Source of the DNA: Sympetrum striolatum
Taxonomy: Eukaryota; Arthropoda; Insecta; Odonata; Libellulidae
Assembly (NCBI GenBank): GCA_947579665.1
Contig: OX388347.1
Location: 27,148,562-27,212,561, forward strand
Reading direction: 5' to 3'
Length of the DNA stretch: 64,000 bases
The translations under genes were made by a program, and so were the position numbers. Shown here piece after piece: positions 13,811-26,480 of this stretch (position 1 is the first letter of the stretch; the number at the start of each line of letters is the position of its first letter). The notes under the pieces were generated by a model. It was not told the origin of the DNA and did not search any database. It saw nothing but the letters and a program-made list of their open reading frames with translations.

Positions 13811-14062
13811 CGAAATAAATGTTAAATAAAAAAGTTTTACAAAGCAACGAAATAACTTTTACCTATCCACGCACAGAGTTTTCAGTGGTAACTAGTTTCG
13901 GCTAGTAGTGGATGCTGATTTAGATGTTCAGAATTCAGACGCTGGAGGGCTTGAAGATGGCTCTAACTAGCCAAAACTAGTAGCCACTGAAACCTCTGTG
14001 GGTGGATAAGTAAAAGTTACTTTGTTGTTTTGTAAAATTTGTTTTATTTAACAATTGTTTCG
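13811..14062. repeat. Foldback element, about 250 bp
   Basis: The left part (13811 to about 13915) and right part (about 13960-14062) are diverged reverse complements over roughly 100 bases each. Shared blocks include GTTAAATAAAA, TTTTACAAA, AACTTTTAC, TATCCAC, CAGAG, TTTCAGTGG and ACTAGTTT. The central portion is unpaired. The ACTAGTTTCGGCTAGT-type core resembles the CGACTAGTTTCAGAG part of the foldback at 21074-21286. It is non-coding and probably a non-autonomous DNA element, more diverged than the one at 12086. Confidence 0.7.
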
Positions 14063-14180
14063 TTTATATTAAATTAAGTAACATTTGAGTTTATATATCT
14101 GAATACAAATCATTTCAAATGATATCTTTATTACGTTGATGAAACCCAGGTTTGATTTGTTTAAGTTCTTCTCACCTTTT

Positions 14181-15180
14181 TACTTTCTCCATATACGAAG
14201 TATAGAGAAAGTATTGTTTTCATGAAAAAAATCGACTTCGAGATTTCAACGGAAATACATGTTTTGGGGTCCCTAGAACACGTTTTGACCATTTTCAGAA
14301 TGATGTCTGTGTGTATGTGTGTGTGTGTGTATGTGTGTGATAGTGGGCGCTCTAACTTGAAAACTATTAGTCGTATCAATACCAAACTTCGTACTATGGT
14401 GTATGCTGTCAGAGTTGGTTAGTTTTTAGAGTAAATCGGTAAACCGGAAGTCGAGATTTATTCTTCGAAGCAAATTTCCGTTTTTGCAAAATATCTCCAT
14501 AAATATGATATTTAGGTATATTCTATTATTTATAAAAGTTTTAGATAATGTAATTTACTATAACCTTTGTATTTAACATATTTTTTATCACTAATTGATT
14601 AGGAGTTATTCATGAAATACTGATAAACCGGAAGTAGCTGATTATGTACTTTGTGGGCGCTCTAACATGAAAACTATTTGTTGTATCAACACCAAATTAC
14701 ATATATAGCACTTTGGTTGGTGTCGTGGGAGTTGATTAGTTTTTGGAGTGAATCGGTTAACCGGAAATTAAGCTTTACGTTTCGAAGCTCGTTTCCGTTT
14801 TAGCAAAATTTCTCCATTATACTGATATTTAGGTATATTCTACTTCCCATCAAAGTTTTAGAAAATGTAATTTACTATAGCTTTTGTATTAAACATATTT
14901 TTGTTTAACTGATTGTTTAGGAGTTATTCATGAAATACTGATAAACCGGAAGTTTCTGATTAAGTACTCTGTGGGCGCTGTGGGCAAAAGGCAAATTTCA
15001 TCGTTTTTCTTCGAACATGTCCCAAAAAACATTATTTATAATGTTTGTGACGTAAAAGATAATATGATATAAATCAATCACTCATCTTCCAAGTTTTGAT
15101 GGAATATAGAGTTCGAAAATACTGTCGTAGATAAATATTTGCATCTTATATGTGGAGAAAGTAATGTGCTGGCCACATCA
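14181..15180 (+). repeat. Interspersed repeat family, copy A, with internal tandem units
   Basis: This copy matches 26481-27960 (inverted) and 55661-56330 (same strand). It opens with TACTTTCTCCATATACGAAG and closes with a segment containing TGTGGAGAAAGTAATGTGCT, so the ends carry a short inverted pair (ACTTTCTCCA / TGGAGAAAGT). Inside, units beginning GGGCGCTCTAAC start at 14345 and 14655, and a partial third start is at 14973, giving a period of about 310-318 bp. Each unit carries a TCGTATCAA..CCAAA block, AGTTTTTxGAGTAAATCGG or close variants, AACCGGAAGT and GATATTTAGGTATAT. A TG microsatellite sits at 14306-14341, at a place where all copies have one. No credible ORF. I cannot assign a superfamily. 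Confidence 0.8.
14306..14341. repeat. TG-rich microsatellite inside copy A
   Basis: Mostly alternating TG with TATG interruptions. The same position is TG/CA-rich in the other two copies of the host repeat, so it is probably part of the ancestral element and not an independent expansion. Confidence 0.75.
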
Positions 15181-18100
15181 GTTTTTTTAATGCTTTAATT
15201 TGCATAAACAGTGTTTCCTTTTAGATCAGACAACTACGTTTGACTATGTTAATCCCTGAGAGGCACCATTGTGCATTTTACGGACGAGCGCTTGTCTCCT
15301 CACCTACAAATAAATGCTTTCCGTGTTGCATCAGTGTTGCTTTATGCTAATGCTACCTTTGGATATGCTACTACTAGCTGTTTGACCTTTAGAATATTCC
15401 TGAAATGTCAACCGCGTAAATTCTAACACGCAATCAGCCCATCATACCAAGAATATCATCGCCTGAATGTCGCAAACAATTGCAATCTGTATTTAGAGTT
15501 GGCGCTTAATAGTATGCGAGTCTGACGCATCTTTAAATGAAATGTGTTGTCTTAAGGGATTGCACGCATTCTCTGAACAGCCACATTTTCTGAATTATTT
15601 TATCGGTGATGAATTCTGCTGTCATGCCTTGTAGTTTGTTTTAAACAAACATCGTTTTTCATGTCGCAACATATTTTGATCTGTCGTTAATTTTAAAATT
15701 TTCTCGTTTAGCCTTTTAAAGTTCTTCTTTAATCGGACTGTTAATTAAATTCAGCTGCGATCCAGAATTTAGAAAATTTCCAAGTGAGGAAATGGCAACT
15801 TTTTTGTATATTTTTCTTTCTCTCACCAAGATACAGGATCATTTACTTGTTGTAATAGACAATATTTCTCATTTTTCTCTAAGAGATCGAGTATTCCAGC
15901 ATTTCATGTATGAGAACTTGTAAAGATTAATTTATCATTTTATATTATATTTATTATTAGAAAAAAAGTTTTTTCTTTAATATTTATATTATTAAAATCC
16001 CCGGAAAATATTTTTCTGCAGAACTGATTGAATAGTTCGTAAAAGCTGAATAGCACATTCTCTACTTTTGTTTTAATGTAAAAATCTTAGATTAGCTAAA
16101 GAGCGAGGGTATTCTACGAATCTTCATTTAACTTTTCATTTACGAATGACACAATATCATTATTATTCGTCCTGAATAATCTTTTTTATGATATTTAACG
16201 ACAAATTTATCTCTCATTTTTGATGGATGAATGTATCTCTCGTACCATATTACTATATTTCCCCATAAATTAAAAATTATTAATTATGACGTTTAGAATT
16301 TTTTTTATATTGAAGGAATATGCAAGCTACGTACTCATCATTCGGAATTTATATATTCTGAATATGTGTAATAGTTTTTATGAAAAGTCCTAAAGATTTA
16401 GTACCAGGTTTATATTTGTATCAATTTATTAATGTTATCTGAGAAATAACATTTTCTCATTTTTCATCTTCGATCAAGATCTAATCTGATCGTATTTAAA
16501 AAGTTTTCTTTCGTTTCTGATACTACTACAAATTGTTAGTAAGATCTTATTAGGTTTCTAAGACACTAAATTTTACTTCTCACCGATTCCATCCACTGGA
16601 TAAATTTGGCCCAAGGCCAATAATCCCTACTAAACTTTTTTATCCGCATCCATTAATAAAAGCTTATTACAGCCAGAGGACCCTTTCTCGCGTTAAGAGA
16701 CAAAACCTCGCTTTTTCACAGGTTTCCACGCCCATCAACGTAAAGCCCCCTCTCTCTCTCTTCAGGTCACTTCGCCTCATGCATATGTAGTAGGCCACTC
16801 ACACGAATGGGAAGTGTCCCCCCTGACCCATGTATATGGGCAGGAATTAAGGCTCTTTGCCTCTACACCGATACAATGGGCTCCGCTCGATCCTGGACTG
16901 GAGTGGCCGTTAATCGCTTCTTTTTAGTCACTTTGAGGGAAAAGAATTTGAAATCTGCTGCTTGAAAAAACATCTAGGATTTTAAATTGCATAATAAACG
17001 GTATAAAGCTGTACAAAACAGGTACAAATAGGAATTCTGCTGTGTGGTATTTCAGTTCAAGTGAGATAGAGTGTGAATTTAGAATTTTCGTAGTGATAGG
17101 TTGGATAAATGGGAAATATAATAAATGGCAGCAAAAATGCTTTTAAAATTCGATCGGAAAGAAAAAATAATCATGTTACGAAGAACCTTTCATAGCACTA
17201 CATTTACAATGAACCAAGTTACGCAATTTAATATGCGTATATGAATTTGAACAAAGAGTTTATAATGGAATCATAATGCGTGTTATAATATTATATTTAT
17301 ACACAACTTAGACACTTTTATTGACATTGTACCATACGAAAACGTAGATACTACATATATTTTGCATATTTTATAACGCTTACGTAACATTATCAATCAA
17401 GGATATTGATTATAATGATAAGTTCGGTATGATGTGTTAACGTCATGGAGAGGTAGCTGGATCAGGTTCTGTGCATATATCCTCTGTATGAAGTCCTCAT
17501 TAGAAGTAACGATGTGAGTGGTAGCACTTTATTTGAGACCTGTTGGGAGAGAAAGAGTTGCATGTCGGAATCACTTCTCGTAGATTCGACCCGTGAGAAT
17601 ACGTTGCTCAGGTGCGAAAGGGTGAAAGGTAACTTTTCTTGTTTTTCTTCGGCGCTTTCCCTCCCTTAAGGGTAATTTTTATTCTTTGCCGTTCCCCATT
17701 TAACTTCCACAAATCCTTTGGCGTTCTCCACTTAACTTCCTGAACTCCGTTGCTTCTCCTTTTGAGGAATCGTGTCAGATTTCACTTCTGACTCTCCTCA
17801 CACTGTTTCCTTCCTTAGTTCTTAATTAGCAGGCGCCACCCTTTAGAATGCCTTTTGCCCTTCCTCTAATGGCTTCTTGATCTCCTCTTCTCTCCACTTC
17901 CTTCCCACTCTTCAGCCTTCCTTCCTTTTAACGCAATTAATTTGAATTATTTAGACCGGGGGTTTTTATGCGGTTTCTTCCCGCATTTTGGTTCTGTTCA
18001 CAATTTTTATTTCTCCTTTTGTGTGGGATTTGTCTGAATAATTTATGTCTTAACTCACCACCCAAATTGTTCCTTCTTGATTTCATTCCCTGAAATTGCT

Positions 18101-21073
18101 TTCGATCTTGGAAATACCTCGTGAATGTGGATTTAATTCGTAATCAAATGAATTTTTATTTAACTAACCTTAATATTTAATTTCATTAATTTCTAATCTA
18201 ATCTAATGATTCCTGTTGGACTTGGTTTTTTGTTGAGGTTTAAATTAAGTTACTCTCAAATAATTTACCATTTGATAAGAATAATTAGGCTATGCTATCT
18301 AATAAGCAAAGAAAAATAAACTTAATTGCGAGTAATGTGCTTTCTTTTCTAGTTTAACCTGATAGGAGTCCACTAGTTGGAGATTATTTATCGCCTTATA
18401 ATCGCAAACATCCTTTGATACAGCTATAAGTCTTTGGCCAGTGGGTTGCATACACCGTAGGATACAGGCAAATTCGTGTTAGTTGAGTTCCATATACTCA
18501 AGGATACAGGGATATCTGTGAATTAGTAGAAATAAATGCTGTAAATAAGCGAATTTATGAAAATTGAATTAAATAGCAGTCAATGTAATATAAATATAAT
18601 AGTCGTAGATGTTTGAGAACTGTTATTTCCTTATCCTTATGAAAAAATTAGATTTTTAAATAAAAAGAAATATTTGGTCTTTTTAAATGTGCACTAGCTC
18701 AGATATGTCCTAGATAAGGGGTGAATAGCGTAAGATTCATCTTATATTTTATTAAATATATTTTGATCGACGTAAATAGTTAACATTAGTATTGATTTTA
18801 GCATGAAATTCTTTTCTATAAAAGGTTGTATACATTCGTGGAAAACATTTCATTTTTTTATTTGCTGCCATTTACCTATCTCTCAGTTCTCACGTAGAAA
18901 AGCTCGTTTTTTATAAGTCAAACATGTTGGTTCTACTCAATCAGTGCATCATTCAAAATTTCCCATACCATGAAAAAGGATTCGTTAATAGAGGATTCGA
19001 ATTATTACATCGATGCTATGAAGGTAATGGGTGAATTCAATGTAGCTACGGAGACAATTTTAGATGATTTTATTCTTTTGTTCACTAAATGCTAATTAAT
19101 GCTCATAGATATATTCTTACTGCCTGCTCCATAAACATGATGATAACGTTACCTTTGCAGTATGCTTGTGTGAAAGTATGCTTGATTCGATATTTCGATA
19201 TGACAGGGACGCTCTAAAAAGATGTATGGGTTAAAAAGTCAGGAATGATTCCCTGGATTTATTTGGAGGATATCTACAAGTAAGAACGCATTAAAGAATT
19301 AAAGATGAGTTTCTTTCCATAAGATTACTCGTGATTTTCAATTTTTCAGTGTGCAAGGTTTTATTTCTTCATTCATCAATTAGTTTTTCATCGCACTTGC
19401 TTCATTTGATAACTAGTTCTATTATCTTATTTTTGCGATTGCCTTCTATTTGTAATCTAAATGGTCATTATTATGTTATTTATTTACATATTCATCTCAT
19501 ATTTATTACTCGAAATGAGGATATCGTCGCACAAATTATTTATTGGGTAACTGTTGCGGTAAACCAAAATTTTACTGAATATATGTATACACCAGCTAAA
19601 TTTCGTAAATTTGTCGTAAAATCAATATGTTTTAATGAAAGACTTTGGTTTGAAAACAACATTAAACTATGAAAGTTAGAATCTCGGTATAGTTACTTTC
19701 CCAATTGTTCCTATCTCTATTCAGTATAACCGTTATTTCCATTTAAATATTAAGAAAGGAAAATATTTGTAGTGAAAAGAAAATCAAATAAAAGTGTATT
19801 TTTTTATTAAAGTGTAATTTTTATCAAAGTGTTATCAGATAAACTTACAAATACATTCACAAAGGTGCTTGTCATAATATATGAGTTGCGTAATCTACAA
19901 ATGATTTCTCGTTTTGAACGCAATGAAAGAATATAATCGCCGAGTAACCTCACGTTTTATATTTTTAATTCGCTTCCCGTCTTCTACGATTGAGTCTTTG
20001 AGCCAATAAAGGAATCCGTTACTGTGAAACTGTGTCCTCGTTCATGAAGTGACTCAATGTCTTCCGAAGTTAAAGATTATGAGGCCTCGATTCAGATTCA
20101 CGAGCACGGTTTACAGTGCACTCTCTTATCTGCGCCTTTGCATGAGGACGTGAATGGAAGTCATTCCCGACTCGAGATAACAGCTGGAACGGTAGTAAGG
20201 GCTCCTCCGAAAGGACTAATTCTAATTCATCGAGATCATCCGGGATTACAGGTTGCTAAGTTGTCCTACGAAACGTTCTATAAAGGGATTTCCGTCGATG
20301 TGATGAATGCATTTCCTGGAAGCGGTGGTTTGATGCCTCTCCGTCTGCGGCTTATTGTCAAGGTCGTGACTTAAATTGCTCCCGAATCCTCAATTTTGAT
20401 GATGGATTTCGTAAGCACGACACGTCGAATGGAGGGAAAATATAGCTAATTGAAATGTAGCGTGCCATTCTCCAAGCAGACACACTTTATTCATTTGCAG
20501 ATTTTATTCCGCGCAATTAAGTAGGCTTCGAATGGAATGTTTAGAATTATTTTTTTCGTGCGTGAGACAAGTTTCAAGAGAGTTCAATTAGGGAATTATT
20601 CACTTGTAATTGATTCAGAAAAGGCGCGGTTTTCAATGAGAACGATTTGTTCCGCAATCGCAGCACGACTGAATGTTTGGAAAAAATGTACCCGAGGACA
20701 AGGCTTGATGAATGGAGCGTAATGGAGCGAGATATTTAAAAGGTCAATTTGCCACACCATTGTCACTTACAAGGGGTCCATTAAGAGAGCAGATATTGAG
20801 GATTTTCAGTACGTTTTGCACTATATTCATCCCGCAGTTTTGGCCGCATTTGAAGTTAACTCTTCCAGTATACAACACCCCAGAAATGTTTTGATACTTA
20901 TTAAGAATTTATGTATTTATTATGTAACATAACTGGAATAGTATGTTAGGTCGTGAGCGATTAAAATTCGGGGTAAGTTGTCAATATTTTGCTTTCATTT
21001 CTCTATTATTGAAAGCTAACGCCAACTCAAGGCCAAAACAGTAAATTTTTCCATAAATAGAGTTTATAAATTT
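15181..21073. other. Noncoding DNA
   Basis: Mostly A/T-rich. A GC-richer stretch at about 16600-16930 and a pyrimidine-rich stretch at about 17640-17960 stand out. A 105-codon frame at 20057-20374 (+) has mixed, protein-like composition but no motif I recognise, and neither flank has a strong splice signal. A diverged 42-bp tandem duplication is at 18449-18532. I support no gene here. Confidence 0.45.
18449..18532. repeat. Diverged 42-bp tandem duplication
   Basis: Two units start at 18449 (CATACACCGTAGGATACAGG) and 18491 (CATATACTCAAGGATACAGG). Both carry AGGATACAGG, then diverge before similar 3' ends. Probably an old local duplication. Confidence 0.45.
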
Positions 21074-21286
21074 GATGAAGAAGATCAATTTGTACTTTTT
21101 CCACAGCATTTTATTAAGAACAATAAAAGGAAACAAAACACGACTAGTTTCAGAGATAGATCTCCATCATCAAGTCAATCATCATCTCCATCAAGGAGAT
21201 CAATCTCTGTAACTAGTCGTGTTTTGTTTCCTTTCGTTGTTTTTAATGAAATACTGTGGAAAAAGTACAAATAGTTCTTCTTCATC
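21074..21286. repeat. Foldback element, about 210 bp
   Basis: The left arm (21074 to about 21165) and right arm (about 21195-21286) are reverse complements over about 90 bases with a handful of mismatches. Shared blocks include GATGAAGAAGA, TTTGTACTTTTTCCACAG, AGGAAACAAAACACGACTAG and CAGAGAT.GATCTCC. The loop is made of short CATCATC/CATCTCC-type repeats. It shares the TTTGTACTTTTTCCACAG string with the 12086 foldback. It is non-coding and MITE-like. I could not identify a target-site duplication. Confidence 0.78.
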
Positions 21287-24200
21287 ATGATGTATTTCCA
21301 CAAGACATAGCCAAAGACTGTGAAATTTATTTATAAATTTGTAATGCTATATAGATAATAAAAATGCAAATACTCTGAAGATTCAAATATTTCCTTAGAG
21401 ACTTATTTTTTAAACGAAGTTGACTTATCTTGATTACGAATTTGAGACGATAATTTAGATGGGTGTAGAATGATAAGCTCATTCAGTATACTATATTTCT
21501 CATTACTTCGCATTTATTTATGTATTTTCATATTTTCCTTTCGCACTACACGAAGTCGAACTCTTTCATGAACCAAACGGGTGCCGATTACTGGTATAAT
21601 AATTTTGAAAAAATGCGTTTCTGACCTACTTTGAATAGTTTTAAATCTTTCGCGCAACTTTCATGCTCGCTCTATCTCGGCTTCGACATTTACATAACTT
21701 TCCTACTGTTCGACCACGTACTTGAGCGCTGCGCTCCGGTAAAACCAAAAAACATAAAATCTCCATAATTATATATGAGATCGAAATATGTGACCGTATT
21801 CATGTGCCGTCGTATGCTATCCAGCACACGTGTGCTACCGGCGCGTGTGCATACTCCTACTCCATAGCCATATTTTTAGATTTAAATCCCATCGTCATAT
21901 TTTCCTCGCCATCGCGGATGCAAAGCTCAAACTTTTCGCTCATAAATTTTCTTTCCGCTTCGTTTCGCGGTGAAATGAATACTCTAAAACAAAGGGAGCT
22001 TTTTTCCCTTTGATGTGAAAGGGAAAATTATGGGAGACGCTGCCGTACGTTCCGCATATTTTCACTGGCGGCGGTTTTATTTGCGAGGAGTCCTCTCTTT
22101 TAAAGTCCACCATTTTCCCCGTCCTTCCTCCCCGCGGACAATAACGCAGACATGTTTTCAAATTCGGAAAAAATAACGCGGTAGATTAACTCCCTTGCCA
22201 CCACTTGCGTGTCGATCTCAAAACCGCGAAGGTTTTTTACGTCGACCGACCTTCTCTTCCTCTTTCTCGTACATATTCATACGAAACGTTTTCGGACGAA
22301 ATAAATTGGGAAAGTATAATCCATGCAAATCCGCAGAGAGAAGCACGACGCTGTATTTCCTTTTGAAACATCTTTCGACTTTGTTATTCATACCTCGTAC
22401 GTAATTAATGAAAGCCATTCACGGGGTATTTTCAAAGTGTTGGATTCGATACGCAACGTCACAGTCTCTTAAGATAAATTTAAATATTATCGCCTACACC
22501 CGGAAATGCTGGGATTATTTTTAAGTTACGAGGCATTTCAATTAATAACCCGCGTATTTTGGTCGTACGATATCCAATTTTTTATCTTCAAAGGAAGTGT
22601 ATAGTTTAGCATCTTCCTTATTTGCAATTAATAAGTAATAATATCAAAAAAATTGCCTTAGAATAGTGTTTATCGTCCCAAGAAACAGCATATCCTTGAT
22701 TTGTCTTCCTATGTTTTATCCAGCATTTTTATCGACGAAAAGAGCTTGTTCAATTTCATTGTAACATTTCATTACATTTCAATCCAAATGATAATAAAAT
22801 AAAAGGAATAAATTTATCCATAACATGGAGAGTTTCTTGAAATGAATTGAATGAGTTTAGAAGTTTTCATCGTAGCTGAGCGTAGGTATCTCTTCAAAGA
22901 CCTAAACAGCTATATTGGATGGCCTTTCCGTAGCGTTGCTGATCTAATTAGTTCGTTATATGCTCTTAGTTTGTCTTACGATTACCAATCAAATTGGGAT
23001 GGGAAGGAATACATCAAGTTAGATGATCAGTCTACTCTATATGTATTTTCATTTTTTCTGATATTCTCCAGCAAAAACGATTTACTTCAAAAACAGACGC
23101 TACAGTAATGAAAAATGGAGTAAACTTTCAGAAAGCATTATAAATGTTTACACTAAAACCTAGGAGAATAATAGCCTTAAAATGTAGTTTTTAGTTATTA
23201 CGCTTCAAGCCAGCATTCCTCAAAATTCCTTCAACTTCATCCGCTTAGTGTCCAACGTAGTGGTAAAACTTTTGGTTCAGAAATTAGGCCTTCTTTAGGG
23301 TACATGTATCATTAAAACGCGATGTATTATCAAAAGTATAGCTTATGGCAATTTTCCCCTGAATCATGCTTACTCTACATATAACATTCAAATTGAGTCC
23401 GCTTCATATGATCCAAGGGAAAATATCGAAAATTCGTCGTCCGATACCTAGAGACATTCTGGAATCAAACACGCGGATATTTTTTAAGATAACTAGGCCA
23501 TCGGAGAAGTTCATCGTCCTGGGCAACACAGATTTATGGATCGAATCCATAAGGAAAAACACTCAGAAAACAAAGCAGGAACCACACAACCGCGAAATTC
23601 GACCCGATTAAACGCCCCGGAAGGAATAAAAACTCTGGGGAAACAACATTGATTTCCCCGTGTAAGATTACGGGGAACTAAAGGACCGATTCCGACGGGA
23701 GATGAATGGACTGGAAGATGTACGATTCGCGTGGAACTCCAGAGAGCTCATTGAGGGATGGAAGAACCTCGTTATACGTGGAAACGCCCTACGGATCCCT
23801 TATCCGGATTCAAATCCTTGGGCGTGTAGTGAAACTGTGCGGATGTACAAGCGGTGGGAATATTCATGAACTTCCGGGCACGAAAGTGGGCCAGGTCGGG
23901 GAATACATCTCTCTCCTCTTTCGCATTAATAGAGCCAGGGTTGGCCGATAGCTGTGGTCGAGGGTATCACAGCATGCAGCTGGAACACCGCTCTCCCAAT
24001 CGGAAGAAAAACGGGAGGGAGTGATTACGGGGAGCGTTTATGTTCGATCCACTGCAGGCGGGATGAATAGGAGTAATTTGGGCTGAAAAAGACGGTGTTC
24101 TCAGGAGCTCTTTCTGTTAGTACCAGCCCAAGGAGACTTCCCATCAAGAGGATTTGCGAAACGAGTTAAAACCTAATTCCTCTGAGAAACGAGCCAAATG

Positions 24201-26480
24201 CTGACCCTTGCGATTTAACGTTCCGCTTAATTACTTGTTACGTTTGCCGGAGATGGAGATGGTATGAATTATGATAATCTCAGCATGATCCGAGTCGAGA
24301 GGTAAGGCCCAATTATAGAAGGGAACACGGGAGATTTATTTCGATGGATTAGAAAGATTAGTTTAAATGTTTGTGTTTAGTTTGAATTCTGATGTATAAT
24401 ACCTAAATACTCGCTCTGCATGTGTTTGATATCGCTAACGATTTTGCCAATTCATGAAACTTGAAAAGCAATATTTTTGTGTGCAATACGCCATCTTGCA
24501 GCTAATAGATTATTTTAGGATGCAAACCCTTTCATCATTGCTCTTGAGCGTGACATTTTCGTTCATCAGAAGATTTAAATCGTGTAATTAATTCACATTA
24601 GTTTCGCTTCTTTCGCTTTCGAGATGATTGATTTTGCTATTGTTTTTCTTTGATAAGTTATGAAGAAATTTAGCTTAATTTTAATAGTTGATTTTTAGTA
24701 AGAATTCAATTAAATTACATGGGTAAACCACGAAACTCTACTGATAGAAATTTAGAAGTTATTACTTGCCAATAGTATTCTTTGCCAAAAGTTTTATTAT
24801 CTTCCTATTTAAAAATATTTTTCTCTACATACAGCCATTTATAAAGTAATTAAACAATTTAACATTTTATAATCTAAGAAACAAGGCTAGTTATCTTACG
24901 AGTAGTAACTTTGAAAGAAGTAGCAAAATAGATATTTATTGTTCAAGTGTTTGCTACATTGGTTTTTCTTTCACTACTTAATAAATAACTTATTATTAAT
25001 AAAACTATTAATAAAAATATTCATATTTATTTAATAAATCAATTTAACACTTCTAGGAAGAATTATTTGATGAATGATCAATAGTGAATCAACTGGAAAA
25101 AGATATACTAAGTTCTTTTAATATATAAAACAACGTAAATCTGCAAATTATTATTATTATTATCTCTCTATGATACTTAAATCCTGATAGATTATGGAAA
25201 TTATTAACCAAGTATGACTTCCATTTATTAGTTAAATATTTAATTCACACAGATTAAAGCGGAAAGTGAACAAGAGCAAATAAATTTCTAGTCACCAATT
25301 TACCAATTGCTTTATTACATCAAAAGATATGGAATTGCCTCAGAAATCACACACCCAAATGGTCAAATACATTCGCCGTTTCATTAAAATGCTTGGCATA
25401 AAATTGAGGTTGACATGATTAGAAATAAATTCTAGCTATTCGTTTGATGAAATTTAAAAAAATGATTATAACGATAATTTTCAGTCTAGTTTTTCCTTTA
25501 CGCACAATAAAACAGAATAAGAAAAGAAATCGGATGAAAAAGCATCAGGAGAAATCCACCTTATCATTTTCTCTCGGCTTCTCTATTCAAGTGGTATGAA
25601 GACAAATTATGAATTAATTTTCACTGGGGAAATTTAAAACGGAAGCTTTCACTTTTGTAGTTGCAATATATTTAAGACGAACAAATCTTTGAGAGTGATT
25701 TTTATGAATTCCTGGTCAGCGATATTTCATTTTAACTGCACATTTCCTTTTACATCGATGATAAGCTTTCACTTTGATATACGTAAGAGGTCAGGCATAA
25801 TATATGGTAAATCTACAACGTTTTAATCGTAGTAAAGGATAGGGAGGTTAGAGTGAGAGCTGTTGCATAGAGAGAAGCTCGGGGCAGCGGAGAAACGAAT
25901 GCGCCGCGATAAAACTCTGCATTTCCCTTCTCGTTTTAAGGTCGCTCGGCCAGGAATTAAGAGCGTTTCCCGTCGTATTTCTCGGCGGAGAAAATCATTC
26001 TCGTCGTGGCGTAATCAAAGGCCAGAAACCGCAGACATTAATTAGAGGCGGAGACGCTCGTTGCGTCGCGAGATAAGGGCGTCGTCGTCGCAATCTGTGT
26101 TTTGGAAGGACACTCGCACGTGTCTTGCTGCGATGAAAGCGCCCACGTCAAACAGCGATGCTGTCTCATACGTTGAGCGTTGATGCACTACTCCCTTCTC
26201 ATTGCGAGAGCTGGATCAATTTGCCGTGGAACGATGCCATGACATTTATTTTAGGAAAGAACGTAAACATAAGCTCACGTTAATGTTGGCAGGCCAGGCA
26301 TGTTTACTTTTATATCTGAATTCAGATCTTAAGCTATGCATTTGTGTAAATGTACATTCATGAAGATATATGGTCCATCGCAGCAGTGCTGTAATCTCGG
26401 AAAAGGGAGTTTGCTTCAATTTAATTCTTAAAATAAAGCAAACGACGCGACGATAAAGTGACAACAAAAATGAAAAAATC
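21287..26480. other. Noncoding DNA with three GC/CpG-richer islands
   Basis: Islands at about 21540-22440, 23400-24110 and 25860-26170 are visibly richer in G+C and CG dinucleotides than the A/T-rich DNA between them. The island at 25860-26170 carries repeated CGTCG and GCG motifs. Open frames in them (up to 85 codons) have no recognisable domains. A short TTA repeat is at about 25148-25162. Regulatory DNA is one possibility, not demonstrated. Confidence 0.4.

Noticed and set aside
14222..14422. 66-codon frame inside repeat copy A
   Set aside because: It crosses a TG microsatellite giving a Cys/Val run and lies within a non-coding repeat whose other copies do not keep the frame.
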